From positions 1,104,001 to 1,168,000 of the forward strand of contig NZ_AP018907.1 of assembly GCF_003966715.1 (NCBI RefSeq): a stretch of DNA of 64,000 bases. The letters are read 5' to 3'. Positions 22,818 to 31,161 of this stretch are shown one piece after another. Source of the DNA: Blastochloris tepida (GTDB lineage Bacteria > Pseudomonadota > Alphaproteobacteria > Rhizobiales > Xanthobacteraceae). Every line of letters begins with the position of its first letter. The first letter of the stretch is position 1. The notes below the pieces were generated by a model. It saw only the letters and a program-made list of their open reading frames with translations, did no database searches and was not told the origin of the DNA. The position numbers were made by a program, and so were the translations under genes.

Positions 22818-23903
22818 TCAGGCGACATTGCCGCCTCCCGACACGTCGCCGGCCGAGTTGTTCGGCGCGGTCAGCCGCGAGCCCGACGATCCGGATGTCC
22901 CCGACCGTCCTCCCGCGTCGCCGGCGCCCCCGGTGCCGGTCTCCTGCACCTCGGCCTCGATCCTGGTGGTGTAGCCGCCTTCCACCATCTCGTGCTCGAC
23001 CCGTTTCAGGGTCCAGCCGTGATCGTCGTCGTCGCCGAAGCCGCGCGTCGTCATCGGCTGGCCGGCCGCCACCGTGGGCCGCCCCAGCAGGGTGCCGGTG
23101 AAGCCCTTGCCGGCGCGGGCGAAGTCCCGCTGGCGGGCGTCGACCGCCCGCTGGGCGTCCTCCTTCGACCGGAACAGGTGCGGGAACTCGTAGCGGGGCT
23201 CGCCCTCGCCGGCGACCACCGATTCCCGGCTCGCCTTGCCGCGGTCGTACCACTTGGCCTCGGTCTTCTTGCGGGTGGGCTCGTCCTGGTCGGTGATCTC
23301 GAACTCGGAGAGGTCGTTCGGCGTGACCGACAGGCCGGCCGCGGCCTGACCCGACGCCGTGGTGCCGCTGCCGCGCCGGACGAACAGCAGCTTGCCGGCG
23401 GCAGGCTTGAAGATCGCTCCATACTGGCGCGCCAGGCGCGTCAGCAGATGCATGTCGCTTTCCTCGGTCTGCGGCAGCGTCTTGATCCGCACGGCCGCCA
23501 GCGCCGGGTCCACGGCCGCCGACAGGCCGTGCTCGCCGGCGATCCTCGCCACCACGGCGCCGAGGGTGCCCTCGTGCGTCCGGGTCTTCTGGCTCTTCAG
23601 GCTGCCGCGATAGTCGGCGGCGTGGGCGGTGATCTCGAACGCGGCCTTCGGCCCCATCTTCTTGGTGGTCTGGACCTTGTAGAGGCCCATGAACACCAGG
23701 CCTGTTTCCAGGTAGCCGATCTCGACCGACAGCAGCGCGCCCTTCCTGGGCTTGGCGATCGCGCCGTCCCAGTTGGAGATCAGCAGCGTCAGCTCGTCGG
23801 AGGTCTCGCCGTCGACGTCGACCAGGCGCAGCTCGACCATGCGGCCGGTCAGCCGCCCGGAAATGTCGACGCCGTCCGCCAGGATGCGGTAGGCCGGGGT
23901 CAT
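22818..23903 (-). CDS. Tail hub/late control D protein (P2 gpD family)
   Basis: The 361-residue protein fits the phage late control D / baseplate hub family. Residues 1-110 form a first beta domain (AYRILADGVDISGRL ... VFMGLYKVQTTKK). The middle reads MHLLTRLARQYGAIFKPAAGKLLFV. The family's function is the hub at the centre of the baseplate below the tube. The C terminus (last 45 residues) is Gly/Ser-rich and specific to this phage. It is the last gene of the P2-like tail module, 5 bp after gene X. Confidence 0.88.
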   Translation of the reverse strand: MTPAYRILADGVDISGRLTGRMVELRLVDVDGETSDELTLLISNWDGAIAKPRKGALLSVEIGYLETGLVFMGLYKVQTTKKMGPKAAFEITAHAADYRGSLKSQKTRTHEGTLGAVVARIAGEHGLSAAVDPALAAVRIKTLPQTEESDMHLLTRLARQYGAIFKPAAGKLLFVRRGSGTTASGQAAAGLSVTPNDLSEFEITDQDEPTRKKTEAKWYDRGKASRESVVAGEGEPRYEFPHLFRSKEDAQRAVDARQRDFARAGKGFTGTLLGRPTVAAGQPMTTRGFGDDDDHGWTLKRVEHEMVEGGYTTRIEAEVQETGTGGAGDAGGRSGTSGSSGSRLTAPNNSAGDVSGGGNVA

Positions 23904-23907
23904 CGCG

Positions 23908-24117
23908 TCAGTCCCACAGCTTCAGGGCCGTCCGGCCCACCGGCGGCGCTGCGCCGTCGGGGATGGTCAGCACCAGGCCGGCCGGCAGCACGGGACCCCG
24001 CGCCTCCAGGCCGGGATTGGCCTCCAGCAGCGCTTCGGTGGTGGTCTCGCTGGTGCCGAGCTGCTGCCAGGCGATGCGGTCGACCATGTCGCCGTCGACG
24101 GTGATGTAGGTCTTCAC
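23908..24117 (-). CDS. Tail protein X (P2 gpX family, LysM-like)
   Basis: The 69-residue protein reads KTYITVDGDMVDRIAWQQLG after the initiator and then LLEANPGL and LPAGLVLTIPD, the small LysM-like fold of P2 gpX. It is thought to help join the tube and baseplate hub. It starts with GTG, overlapping the stop of the U gene (GTGA). Confidence 0.88.
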   Translation of the reverse strand: MKTYITVDGDMVDRIAWQQLGTSETTTEALLEANPGLEARGPVLPAGLVLTIPDGAAPPVGRTALKLWD

Positions 24118-24530
24118 GGCCACAGGCTCCGCAGGATGGCGCCGGTGCCGAGCCGCACCAGCTCCAGCGCGAACTCCGCCTTCATGGCATCGCCGCGCGG
24201 GCCGATATAGGTGTCGGTCCGGCCGACCTTCTTGAGGCCGAACGCGCCGAACACCCGGCCGGTGCCGGCCACCAGGAACAGCGGCCGGCCGGCGCCGACC
24301 TCGGCCTGCATCGCCCGCAGCTGCGCCGCGCTGGCCTCGCCGGTGTAGCGCGGAATGACGGCGCCCTTGATGGTCAGCGTCTCCTCGCCGGGGCCGAGCC
24401 ACTGGTATTGCGGCGCGCGGCCGAACAGCTCGTGCTTCTCCCAACGGCCCTCGGCCGCGTGCTCCAGCTCCTCATAGGCGTGGCGCGTCACCTCGAACCG
24501 GTAGGGACCGAGCCCCATCAGGATGCTCAT
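24114..24530 (-). CDS. Tail protein U (P2 gpU family)
   Basis: The 138-residue protein shows the gpU pattern: LGPYRFEVTRHAYEELE, WEKHELFGRAPQYQWLGPG, ETLTIKGAVIPRYTGE and GLKKVGRTDTYIGPRG. In P2 it is needed for tail completion. ATG 24530 overlaps the tape measure stop (ATGA). Confidence 0.9.
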   Translation of the reverse strand: MSILMGLGPYRFEVTRHAYEELEHAAEGRWEKHELFGRAPQYQWLGPGEETLTIKGAVIPRYTGEASAAQLRAMQAEVGAGRPLFLVAGTGRVFGAFGLKKVGRTDTYIGPRGDAMKAEFALELVRLGTGAILRSLWP

Positions 24531-26563
24531 GCGAGCGCCCACCCGTCGTGCAGCGCTGCGGCGCCGGCCTTGGCGCCACCGGCGACGCCGGCCCGCGCCG
24601 CACCCGACACCTCGGCCGGCGTTCCGGCGGCGGTGATCGAGATCGGCGCGTGGATGGTCTGGTGGATGGTCTGGACCCGGCTGCCCGCGGGCTGCACGGC
24701 GCCGGGGCCGGCGGGCACGGACGGCCCGGGATCGAACTTCGAGGGCGAGGCCGGCGCGCCGCTGCCGCCTGGCACCAGGTTCTGCAGCCAGCCGGGCAGC
24801 GACGGCCAGCTGAAGGTGAAGGCGTTGCGGATGGCCTGGCCGATCGCCGCCATCTTGGCGAGGATCGCGGCGACGATGCCCTCCAGCCACGCGACGAAGG
24901 ATGTCCAGGCACTCTTGACGCCCTCCAGCGCCGCCGTCACGGCCCCTTCGATCCCCTGCCAGGCGCTGGTGAGCGCGCCTTTGACCATGCCCCAATTCTC
25001 GTAGACCCACAGCGCCGCCGCGCCGATCGCCAACAGCGTCGCGGTCACGGGATTGCTCAGCACCATGACGGCCAGGACGCGGCCGATGGCCGCGATGCTG
25101 CGCACCAGCATGCCGACGACGAAGGGAGCGGCGGTCGCGCCAACCCACCAAAGTGCGCGGCCGACCCCGAGGACCGCGCCCTTGAGCGGCGAGAACACCC
25201 AGGCCGCCATCGACAGCGCCCCGAGCCCCGCCAGAACACCAACCGCAGCGGTGCCGATTTCGGCGATCCTGACGGCAAGCCCCTCATTGGCGCCGAGCCA
25301 GGCGTTGATGCGTGTCAGAAAGGCGTTGATCGACGGCAGATACTTGTCGCCGAGCCGGGTGAAGATGACGTCCGTCGCGTTCTTGAGGCGCTCCCACAGG
25401 CCGATCGTGGTCCGCAGCTTCTTCTGGTACTCCTCTTCCATCGAGCCGGTGCGGGCCGGGTCGCGGGCGTACTGGCGGGCCTGCTCGATCAGTTCGCGGG
25501 CCGCCGCCAGGCCGCCGATCTCGTCCATCCACTCCTTGCCCATGATGGCGACCAGTTCGCGCAGCGGATCCTTGGCCTCGTTGACCTTGGCCAGGAAGGC
25601 GCTGATCGCCGCGATCGGGTCCTTTTTCAGGCTGTCGGCAAGCTGCTTGGGGTCGACGCCGAGGCGCTCGAACGCCTCCAGTCGCGGGTTCGGCTTCTTG
25701 CCGTGCTGGAGGTACTGCGCCGTCTGCAACTGGGCCAGCAGCGCCGAGATCGAGCGTGCCACCTTGCCGGGATCGCTCTGCAGGGACAGCGCCGCGGCAC
25801 CGATCGCCGCCTGATCGGCGTAGCCGATGCCCGACTGCCGCATGATGCCGGCGCTGTCGCGCATGAATTTCAGCAGATCCTTCGCCGAGGCGTTGGTCTT
25901 GTTTTCGAGGAAGTTCAGGGTGTCGAGCAGGTCCCGGAACTCCTCCTTCGTCATCTTCAGGTTGGTGCGCAGGAAGCCGATGTCGCGGCCGGCATCCTTG
26001 CCCGACAGGCCGAAGGCCACCGACGCCTTGTCGAGCATGTCGAGATAGTCGAGCAGCTCGTCGTCGGGCACGCCGCTCGACGCCAGTCCGCTCAACAGCT
26101 CGGTCAGTGCCGCCGCGTTGGTGCGCGAGCTGGCGGCGCGCTTCAGCACCGCCTCGCGCAGCGCGTTGTCCTTGTCGGCCGACAGGTTGGCGATCTTCGA
26201 AAAATCCGCCCACGCCTCCTCGAACTTGGCGGCGCTGACGATGGGCTTGCCGATCAGGCCGGCGCCGCCGATGGTGGCGATGGCGTTGCCGATGCGGCTG
26301 CCGAGCTGCTCGTAGCTCTTCGCGGCCTTGGCCGCCTCCCGTTCGGCGTCGCGGGTCGCCTTCGCCGCCGCCTTGGCCGCCTTCTCGGCGGCCTGGGCGC
26401 CGCGGGTGTGGGCGGTCCACGCCGTGGTGTTGGTCTTGCCGCCCGCCCGGTTGACGCCCTCGATCGCCTGTTCGATGCCCTTGCCGGCGCGCTCGACCGC
26501 CTTCGCCGGCCCGGTCAGCCGGTCGACCAGCTCGACGATCATCGAGACCTTGAAGCCGCTCAC
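24527..26563 (-). CDS. Tail tape measure protein (P2 gpT family)
   Basis: The 678-residue protein sets tail length. It has an Ala/Lys/Arg-rich coiled-coil region (about 40-95), a conserved TP901-type core (AGLIGKPIVSAAKFEEAWADF ... and ADKDNALREAVLKRAA), and hydrophobic stretches at about 430-530 that may enter the host membrane on DNA injection. It starts with GTG at 26563 overlapping the gpE' stop. For a P2-type tape it is of middling length (P2 gpT is about 815). Confidence 0.9.
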   Translation of the reverse strand: MSGFKVSMIVELVDRLTGPAKAVERAGKGIEQAIEGVNRAGGKTNTTAWTAHTRGAQAAEKAAKAAAKATRDAEREAAKAAKSYEQLGSRIGNAIATIGGAGLIGKPIVSAAKFEEAWADFSKIANLSADKDNALREAVLKRAASSRTNAAALTELLSGLASSGVPDDELLDYLDMLDKASVAFGLSGKDAGRDIGFLRTNLKMTKEEFRDLLDTLNFLENKTNASAKDLLKFMRDSAGIMRQSGIGYADQAAIGAAALSLQSDPGKVARSISALLAQLQTAQYLQHGKKPNPRLEAFERLGVDPKQLADSLKKDPIAAISAFLAKVNEAKDPLRELVAIMGKEWMDEIGGLAAARELIEQARQYARDPARTGSMEEEYQKKLRTTIGLWERLKNATDVIFTRLGDKYLPSINAFLTRINAWLGANEGLAVRIAEIGTAAVGVLAGLGALSMAAWVFSPLKGAVLGVGRALWWVGATAAPFVVGMLVRSIAAIGRVLAVMVLSNPVTATLLAIGAAALWVYENWGMVKGALTSAWQGIEGAVTAALEGVKSAWTSFVAWLEGIVAAILAKMAAIGQAIRNAFTFSWPSLPGWLQNLVPGGSGAPASPSKFDPGPSVPAGPGAVQPAGSRVQTIHQTIHAPISITAAGTPAEVSGAARAGVAGGAKAGAAALHDGWALA

Positions 26564-26685
26564 GCACCGCCTCCCCAGGCTTCAAGGCGCGCCCGCGCCC
26601 GGGCGTGCCAGGCCAGCAGCTCGTCGATGCTCAGGCCGTCCAGCTCGCCGAGCCCCCAATGGAAGGCGAAGGCGAGATCGGCCAT
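26560..26685 (-). CDS. Tail chaperone part E' (GpE family)
   Basis: This 41-residue frame is too short for routine gene finding. It reads MADLAFAFHWGLGELDGLSI and then DELLAWHARARARLEAW, the GpE family pattern (FHW ... DELL-x-WH-x-RA). It starts as TGATG on the stop of E and ends in the start of the tape measure gene. It can be made alone or, more probably, joined to E by a -1 frameshift. Confidence 0.88.
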   Translation of the reverse strand: MADLAFAFHWGLGELDGLSIDELLAWHARARARLEAWGGGA

Positions 26686-26957
26686 CACGTCTTCGACGTT
26701 GCCGGGGACGAGCCGAAAAAACCGCTGATGGTTTCCATCAGGCGGGTGAAGTCCTCGCCGTCGATCTCATCGATCACCTCGGCCGGCAGTTGGGAGAGGT
26801 CGGAGAGCATCTCGAAGCCCTTCTCGACGTCGGAGCCCGACCGGGCGGCCATGCGGCGCACGTCGCGCGCCGTCGCCCGGCGCAGCGTGATCTCGCGATA
26901 GGTGACCCCCTTGAACTCGAAGGGGTGGACCAGCGCGATTTGGACCGGTTCGGACAT
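26685..26957 (-). CDS. Tail assembly chaperone E
   Basis: The 90-residue protein (HPFEFKGVTYREITLRRATARD ..., then EIDGEDFTRLMETISGFFGSS) belongs to the phage tail assembly protein family (P2 gpE). It binds the tape measure protein while the tube forms. Near its end the coding sequence contains T TTT TTC, which allows fusion to E'. It starts 12 bp after the tube protein gene. Confidence 0.9.
   Translation of the reverse strand: MSEPVQIALVHPFEFKGVTYREITLRRATARDVRRMAARSGSDVEKGFEMLSDLSQLPAEVIDEIDGEDFTRLMETISGFFGSSPATSKT
26715..26721 (-). other. Programmed -1 ribosomal frameshift site (T TTT TTC)
   Basis: On the minus strand the codons GGT TTT TTC of gene E contain the heptamer T TTT TTC in the frame required for tandem -1 slippage. 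After slippage the reading continues RLVPGNVEDV and enters E' in frame, giving a 132-residue E-E' protein. P2 and many other tailed phages make the same fusion at an equivalent T-rich site. Confidence 0.85.
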
Positions 26958-26968
26958 CGTGCCCCTCC

Positions 26969-27478
26969 TCACAGGCCGAGCGCGCGGCGGACCGGCGCCC
27001 ACTCGTCGACGCCGTTGACCACATAGACGTCGTTGTCGAGGTCGATGTCGTAGATCACCGCGTCGTCGACGATGAACTTGAGGGCGGCGACATCGACGGT
27101 GAACTTGGTCATCGACTTCTTGCCCGGCTCGAAGTCCGGCGGATCGATCTCGCCGATCTCGCCGCGCATCTGGATGATGGCGGTGTGCTCCTGGTTGCGG
27201 ATGCCGTCGAGATAGCCGCGCACGGTGAACGGCACGTCCTGGCCGGTGCGGACGCCGAACTGGCCCAGCACGTGCGGATCGAGCGCCGACAGTTCGAACG
27301 GGAACTCGATCGCCTCCAGGCCGTAGGACACCTTGCGGGTGCCGAGCATGCCGCCGCCGCGATGGTCCTCGCGCTTCTTCTTGAGCGCCGGCACCTTGAT
27401 CTTCTCGGCGGTGCCGAGCTTGCCGCGGCCGTCGACGAACACCGTCGCCGCCTTGATGATGTAGTCCATCTCGGCCAT
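26969..27478 (-). CDS. Major tail tube protein (P2 gpFII family)
   Basis: The 169-residue protein includes KKREDHRGGGMLGTRKVSYG, LEAIEFPFELSALDPHVLGQ and FTVRGYLDGIRN, the signatures of the P2 FII tube protein. It polymerises into the inner tube of the contractile tail. It follows the sheath gene by 23 bp with an AAGGAGGC Shine-Dalgarno. Confidence 0.92.
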   Translation of the reverse strand: MAEMDYIIKAATVFVDGRGKLGTAEKIKVPALKKKREDHRGGGMLGTRKVSYGLEAIEFPFELSALDPHVLGQFGVRTGQDVPFTVRGYLDGIRNQEHTAIIQMRGEIGEIDPPDFEPGKKSMTKFTVDVAALKFIVDDAVIYDIDLDNDVYVVNGVDEWAPVRRALGL

Positions 27479-27501
27479 GTGAAGCCTCCTTCAACGGCCC
27501 T

Positions 27502-28938
27502 TCAGGCCACGATCTGGCTGGCGACGGTTTCGATCACCTCGTCGTAATAGTCGCCGTTGCGGTGGGCGTAGATCTTGATGTGCTCCATCGGCGCCGGCGG
27601 CTCCAGGTCGACGTCGAAGGCGACGATGCCCTGCTGCAGCTGGGCGGAGGTGTTGCGCTCGGGATCGATCCAGCACGAGCCGCCGACCAGCGCGCCTTCG
27701 CGCACGAGGTACTTGAAGAACCGGTTCACCCGTTCCGCGCCGTCGAGCAGCAGCTGCGGCGAGAACGGCTTGTCGGTCATCCAGATGAACGCCTCCTCCA
27801 GCGCCTCGTAGACCATGTCGGCGGTCCGGCGAACCGACAGGAACACCCACAGCGGATCGTCGGCGCAGGTGCGGTTGCCCCACAGCCGCCAGCCGCCATA
27901 GTCGCCGCCGATCTGGATGATGGTGTTGACCGCGTGCTCGTTGAGGTAGTTCGCCTCGGACTCGGTGTCGCCCAGCGCCCAGTCGACCGGGATCGACGGT
28001 CCGCCGATGCCCAGCAGCTCGTTGTTGGACGGCGAGTGCCAGAAGCCGCGCTCGGTATCGATGCGGGCGATCAGCCCGGCGATGCTCGCCGCCGCCGGGC
28101 GGTCGACATAGGCGTTCAACGTGGTGTCCCACACCTTGACGCCGCCATAGAGCGAGAACAGCCGGTCGGAGGCCCAGTCCTCGCGGGCATCGACCGCCGC
28201 TTCGATCGTGCCGAGCCCCACGTCGAACGGGGTGACGGCGCGCAGCCGCTTCGACACGGCCGCCATGGCCGACAGCACCGGATTGCGCACCGTGCCAAGC
28301 ACCGCAGTGGCGGTCGCGCCGGCGCCGCCGCCGCCGCTGAACGTCACGGTCGGCGCCGCCGTGTAGCCCGACCCGTGCTCGACGACGGTGACCGCCACCA
28401 CCTTGCCGCCATTGACCGTGGCGACCGCGGTGGCGCCGGAGCCGCCGCCGCCGGCGATGGCGACGGCCGGCGCCGAGGTGTAATCGTCGCCGTCGTCGGT
28501 GAGGGTGATCGAGGCCACGCCATCGGTGGGGCGCTGGCTGGTGAAGCCGGGCGCGATCAGGATCCGCGGCGTCACCTTCACGGTGGGCCGCGCCTTCAGC
28601 GCCGCCCAAACTCCGGTGCGCAGCGTCGGATCGCCGACCAGATTGGACATGGTCTCGGCGGTGGTGGCGCCCTCGGCGACGCGGATGACGACGATGGTCG
28701 CGCCCTTCTCCGCATGGATCTGCCTGATGGCGTCGTAGAGGGTGCCGGCGGCGCCGAGCGTGGCGGCCTTGCGCGGCTGCGACAGCAGCAGCACCGGCTC
28801 GTTGAGCGGCCAGAGCGCGGGGTCGGCATCGGGCGCGGTGCCGAACACGCAGATGATCGACGACTTCGGCACCTTGATCGGCCGAATGCCGTCCGAAACT
28901 TCGATGACCTCGGGTCCGTGAAAGAAGTATTCGGCCAT
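27502..28938 (-). CDS. Tail sheath protein (P2 gpFI family) with inserted Gly-rich repeat domain
   Basis: The 478-residue contractile sheath subunit starts YFFHGPEVIEVSDGIRPIKV and ends with the conserved C-terminal domain (WLWG-like NRTCADDPLWVFLSVRRTAD ... NRFFKYLVREGALVGGSCW). Between about residues 137 and 210 it carries an insertion with two tandem beta repeats of the type YTSAPAVAIAGGGGSGATA / YTAAPTVTFSGGGGAGATA. This is not part of the basic sheath and probably protrudes from the tail surface. It is the first gene after a late promoter (28983-29030). Confidence 0.92.
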   Translation of the reverse strand: MAEYFFHGPEVIEVSDGIRPIKVPKSSIICVFGTAPDADPALWPLNEPVLLLSQPRKAATLGAAGTLYDAIRQIHAEKGATIVVIRVAEGATTAETMSNLVGDPTLRTGVWAALKARPTVKVTPRILIAPGFTSQRPTDGVASITLTDDGDDYTSAPAVAIAGGGGSGATAVATVNGGKVVAVTVVEHGSGYTAAPTVTFSGGGGAGATATAVLGTVRNPVLSAMAAVSKRLRAVTPFDVGLGTIEAAVDAREDWASDRLFSLYGGVKVWDTTLNAYVDRPAAASIAGLIARIDTERGFWHSPSNNELLGIGGPSIPVDWALGDTESEANYLNEHAVNTIIQIGGDYGGWRLWGNRTCADDPLWVFLSVRRTADMVYEALEEAFIWMTDKPFSPQLLLDGAERVNRFFKYLVREGALVGGSCWIDPERNTSAQLQQGIVAFDVDLEPPAPMEHIKIYAHRNGDYYDEVIETVASQIVA

Positions 28939-28982
28939 TCTCTGCGTCCGATCTCAGCTTGTGCGGCGCTGCGAATTGGCGG

Positions 28983-29030
28983 ACGGTATCGTCCGCGCCT
29001 GCGTCGGCCGACCCTGACGGGCGTCAGGGC
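28983..29030 (-). promoter_or_regulatory. Late promoter of the tail sheath block (C-activated type)
   Basis: CCCTGACGGGCGTCAGGG (29012-29029) is an 8-2-8 palindrome also found at 40942-40959 and 48428-48445. On the minus strand, 22 nt after its ACCC/GGGT edge, is TACCGT (28988-28983), which fits the TANNNT form of -10 elements in Mu C-dependent promoters. The sheath start is 38 nt after the expected transcription start. Confidence 0.75.
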
Positions 29031-29038
29031 TGCAACCC

Positions 29039-29539
29039 TCATCCGGACAATCCGAAGGCGCTGTCGATCTCGGCTGTGGTGGTGACGGTGCCGGCCGCGA
29101 TCGCCGCGACCACACTGCCGAAGATCGCGAAACACTTATCCACATGGGCCAGCACGGCGTCGCTGATGGCGATCACCTCGGGCGCCGTCAGCGGCACCAG
29201 CACGCCGCCGCCGATATGCCATTGCGTCGTCCAGGCGGGATCGGCCGCGGCCTTGATCCGCGCGCCGGCGATCATCAGCTTGGAGCGGTCGTCGGTGGCG
29301 ACTTGGATGCCGGCGACGGCGATGCCGCCCGTCTCCTTGCGCCACTTGGCGTCCTCGGCATAGGCGACGAGATCGACCGAGGCCGGCGGCAGGCTGAGCG
29401 CGGTGCCGTCCCACAGCATGCCGCAGACGGCCTGTCCTGCCGCGAATTCGACGAGGGTGCCGGCGACGTCGAGGCTGGCCCGCGGCGTGTCGCGCCACAC
29501 CTGCACCACCACGCCATCGGCGACGAGGGCCGTGTCCAT
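29039..29539 (-). CDS. DUF4376 tail-fibre-associated protein
   Basis: The 166-residue protein ends with a DUF4376-like domain (GIQVATDDRSKLMIAGARIKAA ... VIAISDAVLAHVDKCFAIF), often found in tail fibre assembly proteins or small fibre-linked proteins. It overlaps the fibre gene by one base (TGATG) and is the last gene before the sheath promoter. Its role, perhaps fibre chaperone, is inferred from position. Confidence 0.8.
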   Translation of the reverse strand: MDTALVADGVVVQVWRDTPRASLDVAGTLVEFAAGQAVCGMLWDGTALSLPPASVDLVAYAEDAKWRKETGGIAVAGIQVATDDRSKLMIAGARIKAAADPAWTTQWHIGGGVLVPLTAPEVIAISDAVLAHVDKCFAIFGSVVAAIAAGTVTTTAEIDSAFGLSG

Positions 29540-30918
29540 CAGAGCCTCCAGATCTTGAGCGTGGCGTAGAGTTCGGTACCGAGGCTGGCCGCCAGCCCCA
29601 TGCCGTAGCTTGTTCCCGCGGCTCCCGAGACCTGCTGCTGGACACCGATTGTCTTGGTGGCGGCGAGCTCAAACACCGCCGTACCCTGGCTGACCTCGGG
29701 ACAGTCCGTCGTGGAATATCCGTTGATCGACTGCCCCAGATCGACACCATCCGTCGTATTGACCAGCCACGACCGGCAGGCGTTGACGCGGTAGATCTGC
29801 ACGGCCCACTCGGCGAAGTACGACCCTGCCGGCAGCGACAGGAGGTTGCTGGCGAGGGTGGCTCCAATGGCATTCCGGACCACCGTATTGAGCGGTCGCA
29901 ATTGGCGCGCCCCGGTGGTGGCCGTGCCGCCGTGGGTGCCGCTCGCCGCCTGGTGCTGGACGATGATGTCGGGTTGCCTGATCGCGTTGAGGCTCGACAC
30001 GCTGCTGGCGCTGAGGTTCGTCAGGTTGCGGCCGTCGAGGGCTGGCAACCGTCCCGCGGCGTCGAGTTGCACCAGATTGCCGGCCGCTGTCCCGGCCGCC
30101 AGCAGTGCCGCGCCTCCGAGGCCGAGCGCCGATCGCTGGCCGGTCTGGTCCGTCGCCGCCAGCAGCGTCCGCGCCGCGGCCGACAACGTCGCCAGGGCCA
30201 GGGCTCCGGCACCGGTGAAGTACGGCAGGCCGTTCTCCGCGCCACTGAGCCCGGCGAACGCCGCTAGGTTGGCGGATGCCGCCTGCTTACCGGCCAGCGC
30301 CGTCGCGACGCTGGCCGACAGCGCGCCGATCGCCGATGCAATCGCCGCGTCGGCTTCGCTCGTGGTGTAGGCGCCGACCTGATCGGCGGTTGTCTGATGC
30401 GGATTGTCCGTCCGGCCGGCATGTTCGATGTCCGGGGGCGCGGACAGCCGGATCGTCCAATCGGCATGGGTGCCGGCGCCGACCGCCGACAGCACGTCGA
30501 CGGTGAGCAGGCCCGAGGGCCGTTCGTAGGCGAGCACCTCGGCGACCATCGCCGCGCCCGATCCGCGCGAGCGGAGCACCACGTGCGAGGTGACCACCCA
30601 TGCCGCCCGCTGCGCATCCAGCAGTTGGACCGTGCGCGCCCCGGTCCCGACCGGGACCGGCGAGACGCTGTCCGCCTCGAACAGCGCCCCCACCGAGGAC
30701 AGCCGGGTGAGCGCGTCCTGCAGGATCGGCGTCAGCGTATCGTTGACGCGCGCCAGCGCCAGCGACTGGAAGGTTTCGACCGCCGCTTGCAGCGTCGCCG
30801 CATCCAGCTCCCGCGCATGCAGGCGCAGATCGATGTCCTCGAACCGCCTGTTCCAATACTCAGGATCGGCGAGGTTGGCGCCCCGCTCGACCGCGTAGGC
30901 CTCGCTCCGCCGCGCCAT
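29539..30918 (-). CDS. Tail fibre protein
   Basis: The 459-residue protein has an N-terminal baseplate-attachment region (EYWNRRFEDIDLRLHARE), a central phage fibre repeat region with HAGRTDNPHQTTADQVGAYT, an Ala-rich coiled segment, and a C-terminal domain (about 370-459; SYFAEWAVQIYRVNACRS) that probably recognises the host. No depolymerase motif is seen. Ala-rich composition in the shaft is typical of trimeric fibres. Confidence 0.85.
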   Translation of the reverse strand: MARRSEAYAVERGANLADPEYWNRRFEDIDLRLHARELDAATLQAAVETFQSLALARVNDTLTPILQDALTRLSSVGALFEADSVSPVPVGTGARTVQLLDAQRAAWVVTSHVVLRSRGSGAAMVAEVLAYERPSGLLTVDVLSAVGAGTHADWTIRLSAPPDIEHAGRTDNPHQTTADQVGAYTTSEADAAIASAIGALSASVATALAGKQAASANLAAFAGLSGAENGLPYFTGAGALALATLSAAARTLLAATDQTGQRSALGLGGAALLAAGTAAGNLVQLDAAGRLPALDGRNLTNLSASSVSSLNAIRQPDIIVQHQAASGTHGGTATTGARQLRPLNTVVRNAIGATLASNLLSLPAGSYFAEWAVQIYRVNACRSWLVNTTDGVDLGQSINGYSTTDCPEVSQGTAVFELAATKTIGVQQQVSGAAGTSYGMGLAASLGTELYATLKIWRL

Positions 30919-31148
30919 CAGACTTTCTCGTAGCTCGCCACCGCGTCGCCGAGTTCGGCGACGATCCGGCCCTTGAGCCGCACCGGGTCGCGCGGGCGCA
31001 GCACCAGTGCGCCGAACGGCACGGCGCGGGCGAGCTTCACGCGGTACTCGGCCTCGGGATCGAGGTCTGCGGCAGCCGTTGCGGTCTCCGCCGGTGCGGC
31101 GGTTGTCGGCTGCGCTGCTGTCGGCTGCGCTGCTGTTTTCTTGGCCAT
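30918..31148 (-). CDS. Small phage protein near tail fibre
   Basis: A 76-residue protein with a Lys/Ala/Pro/Thr-rich N terminus (about 30 residues) and a compact basic part (YRVKLARAVPFGALVLRPRD ... GRIVAELGDAVASYEKV). The C-terminal pattern is similar to the 74-residue protein encoded at 35829-36053 (DYVVLVPTRLQNRDL...), so the two may be related. Function unknown. Confidence 0.7.
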   Translation of the reverse strand: MAKKTAAQPTAAQPTTAAPAETATAAADLDPEAEYRVKLARAVPFGALVLRPRDPVRLKGRIVAELGDAVASYEKV

Positions 31149-31161
31149 TTTGCTCTCCTTG

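Noticed and set aside
24548..26728. Plus-strand open frame of 726 codons
   Set aside because: Antisense to the tape measure gene, with the same Arg/Gly/His-rich composition. No recognisable domain.
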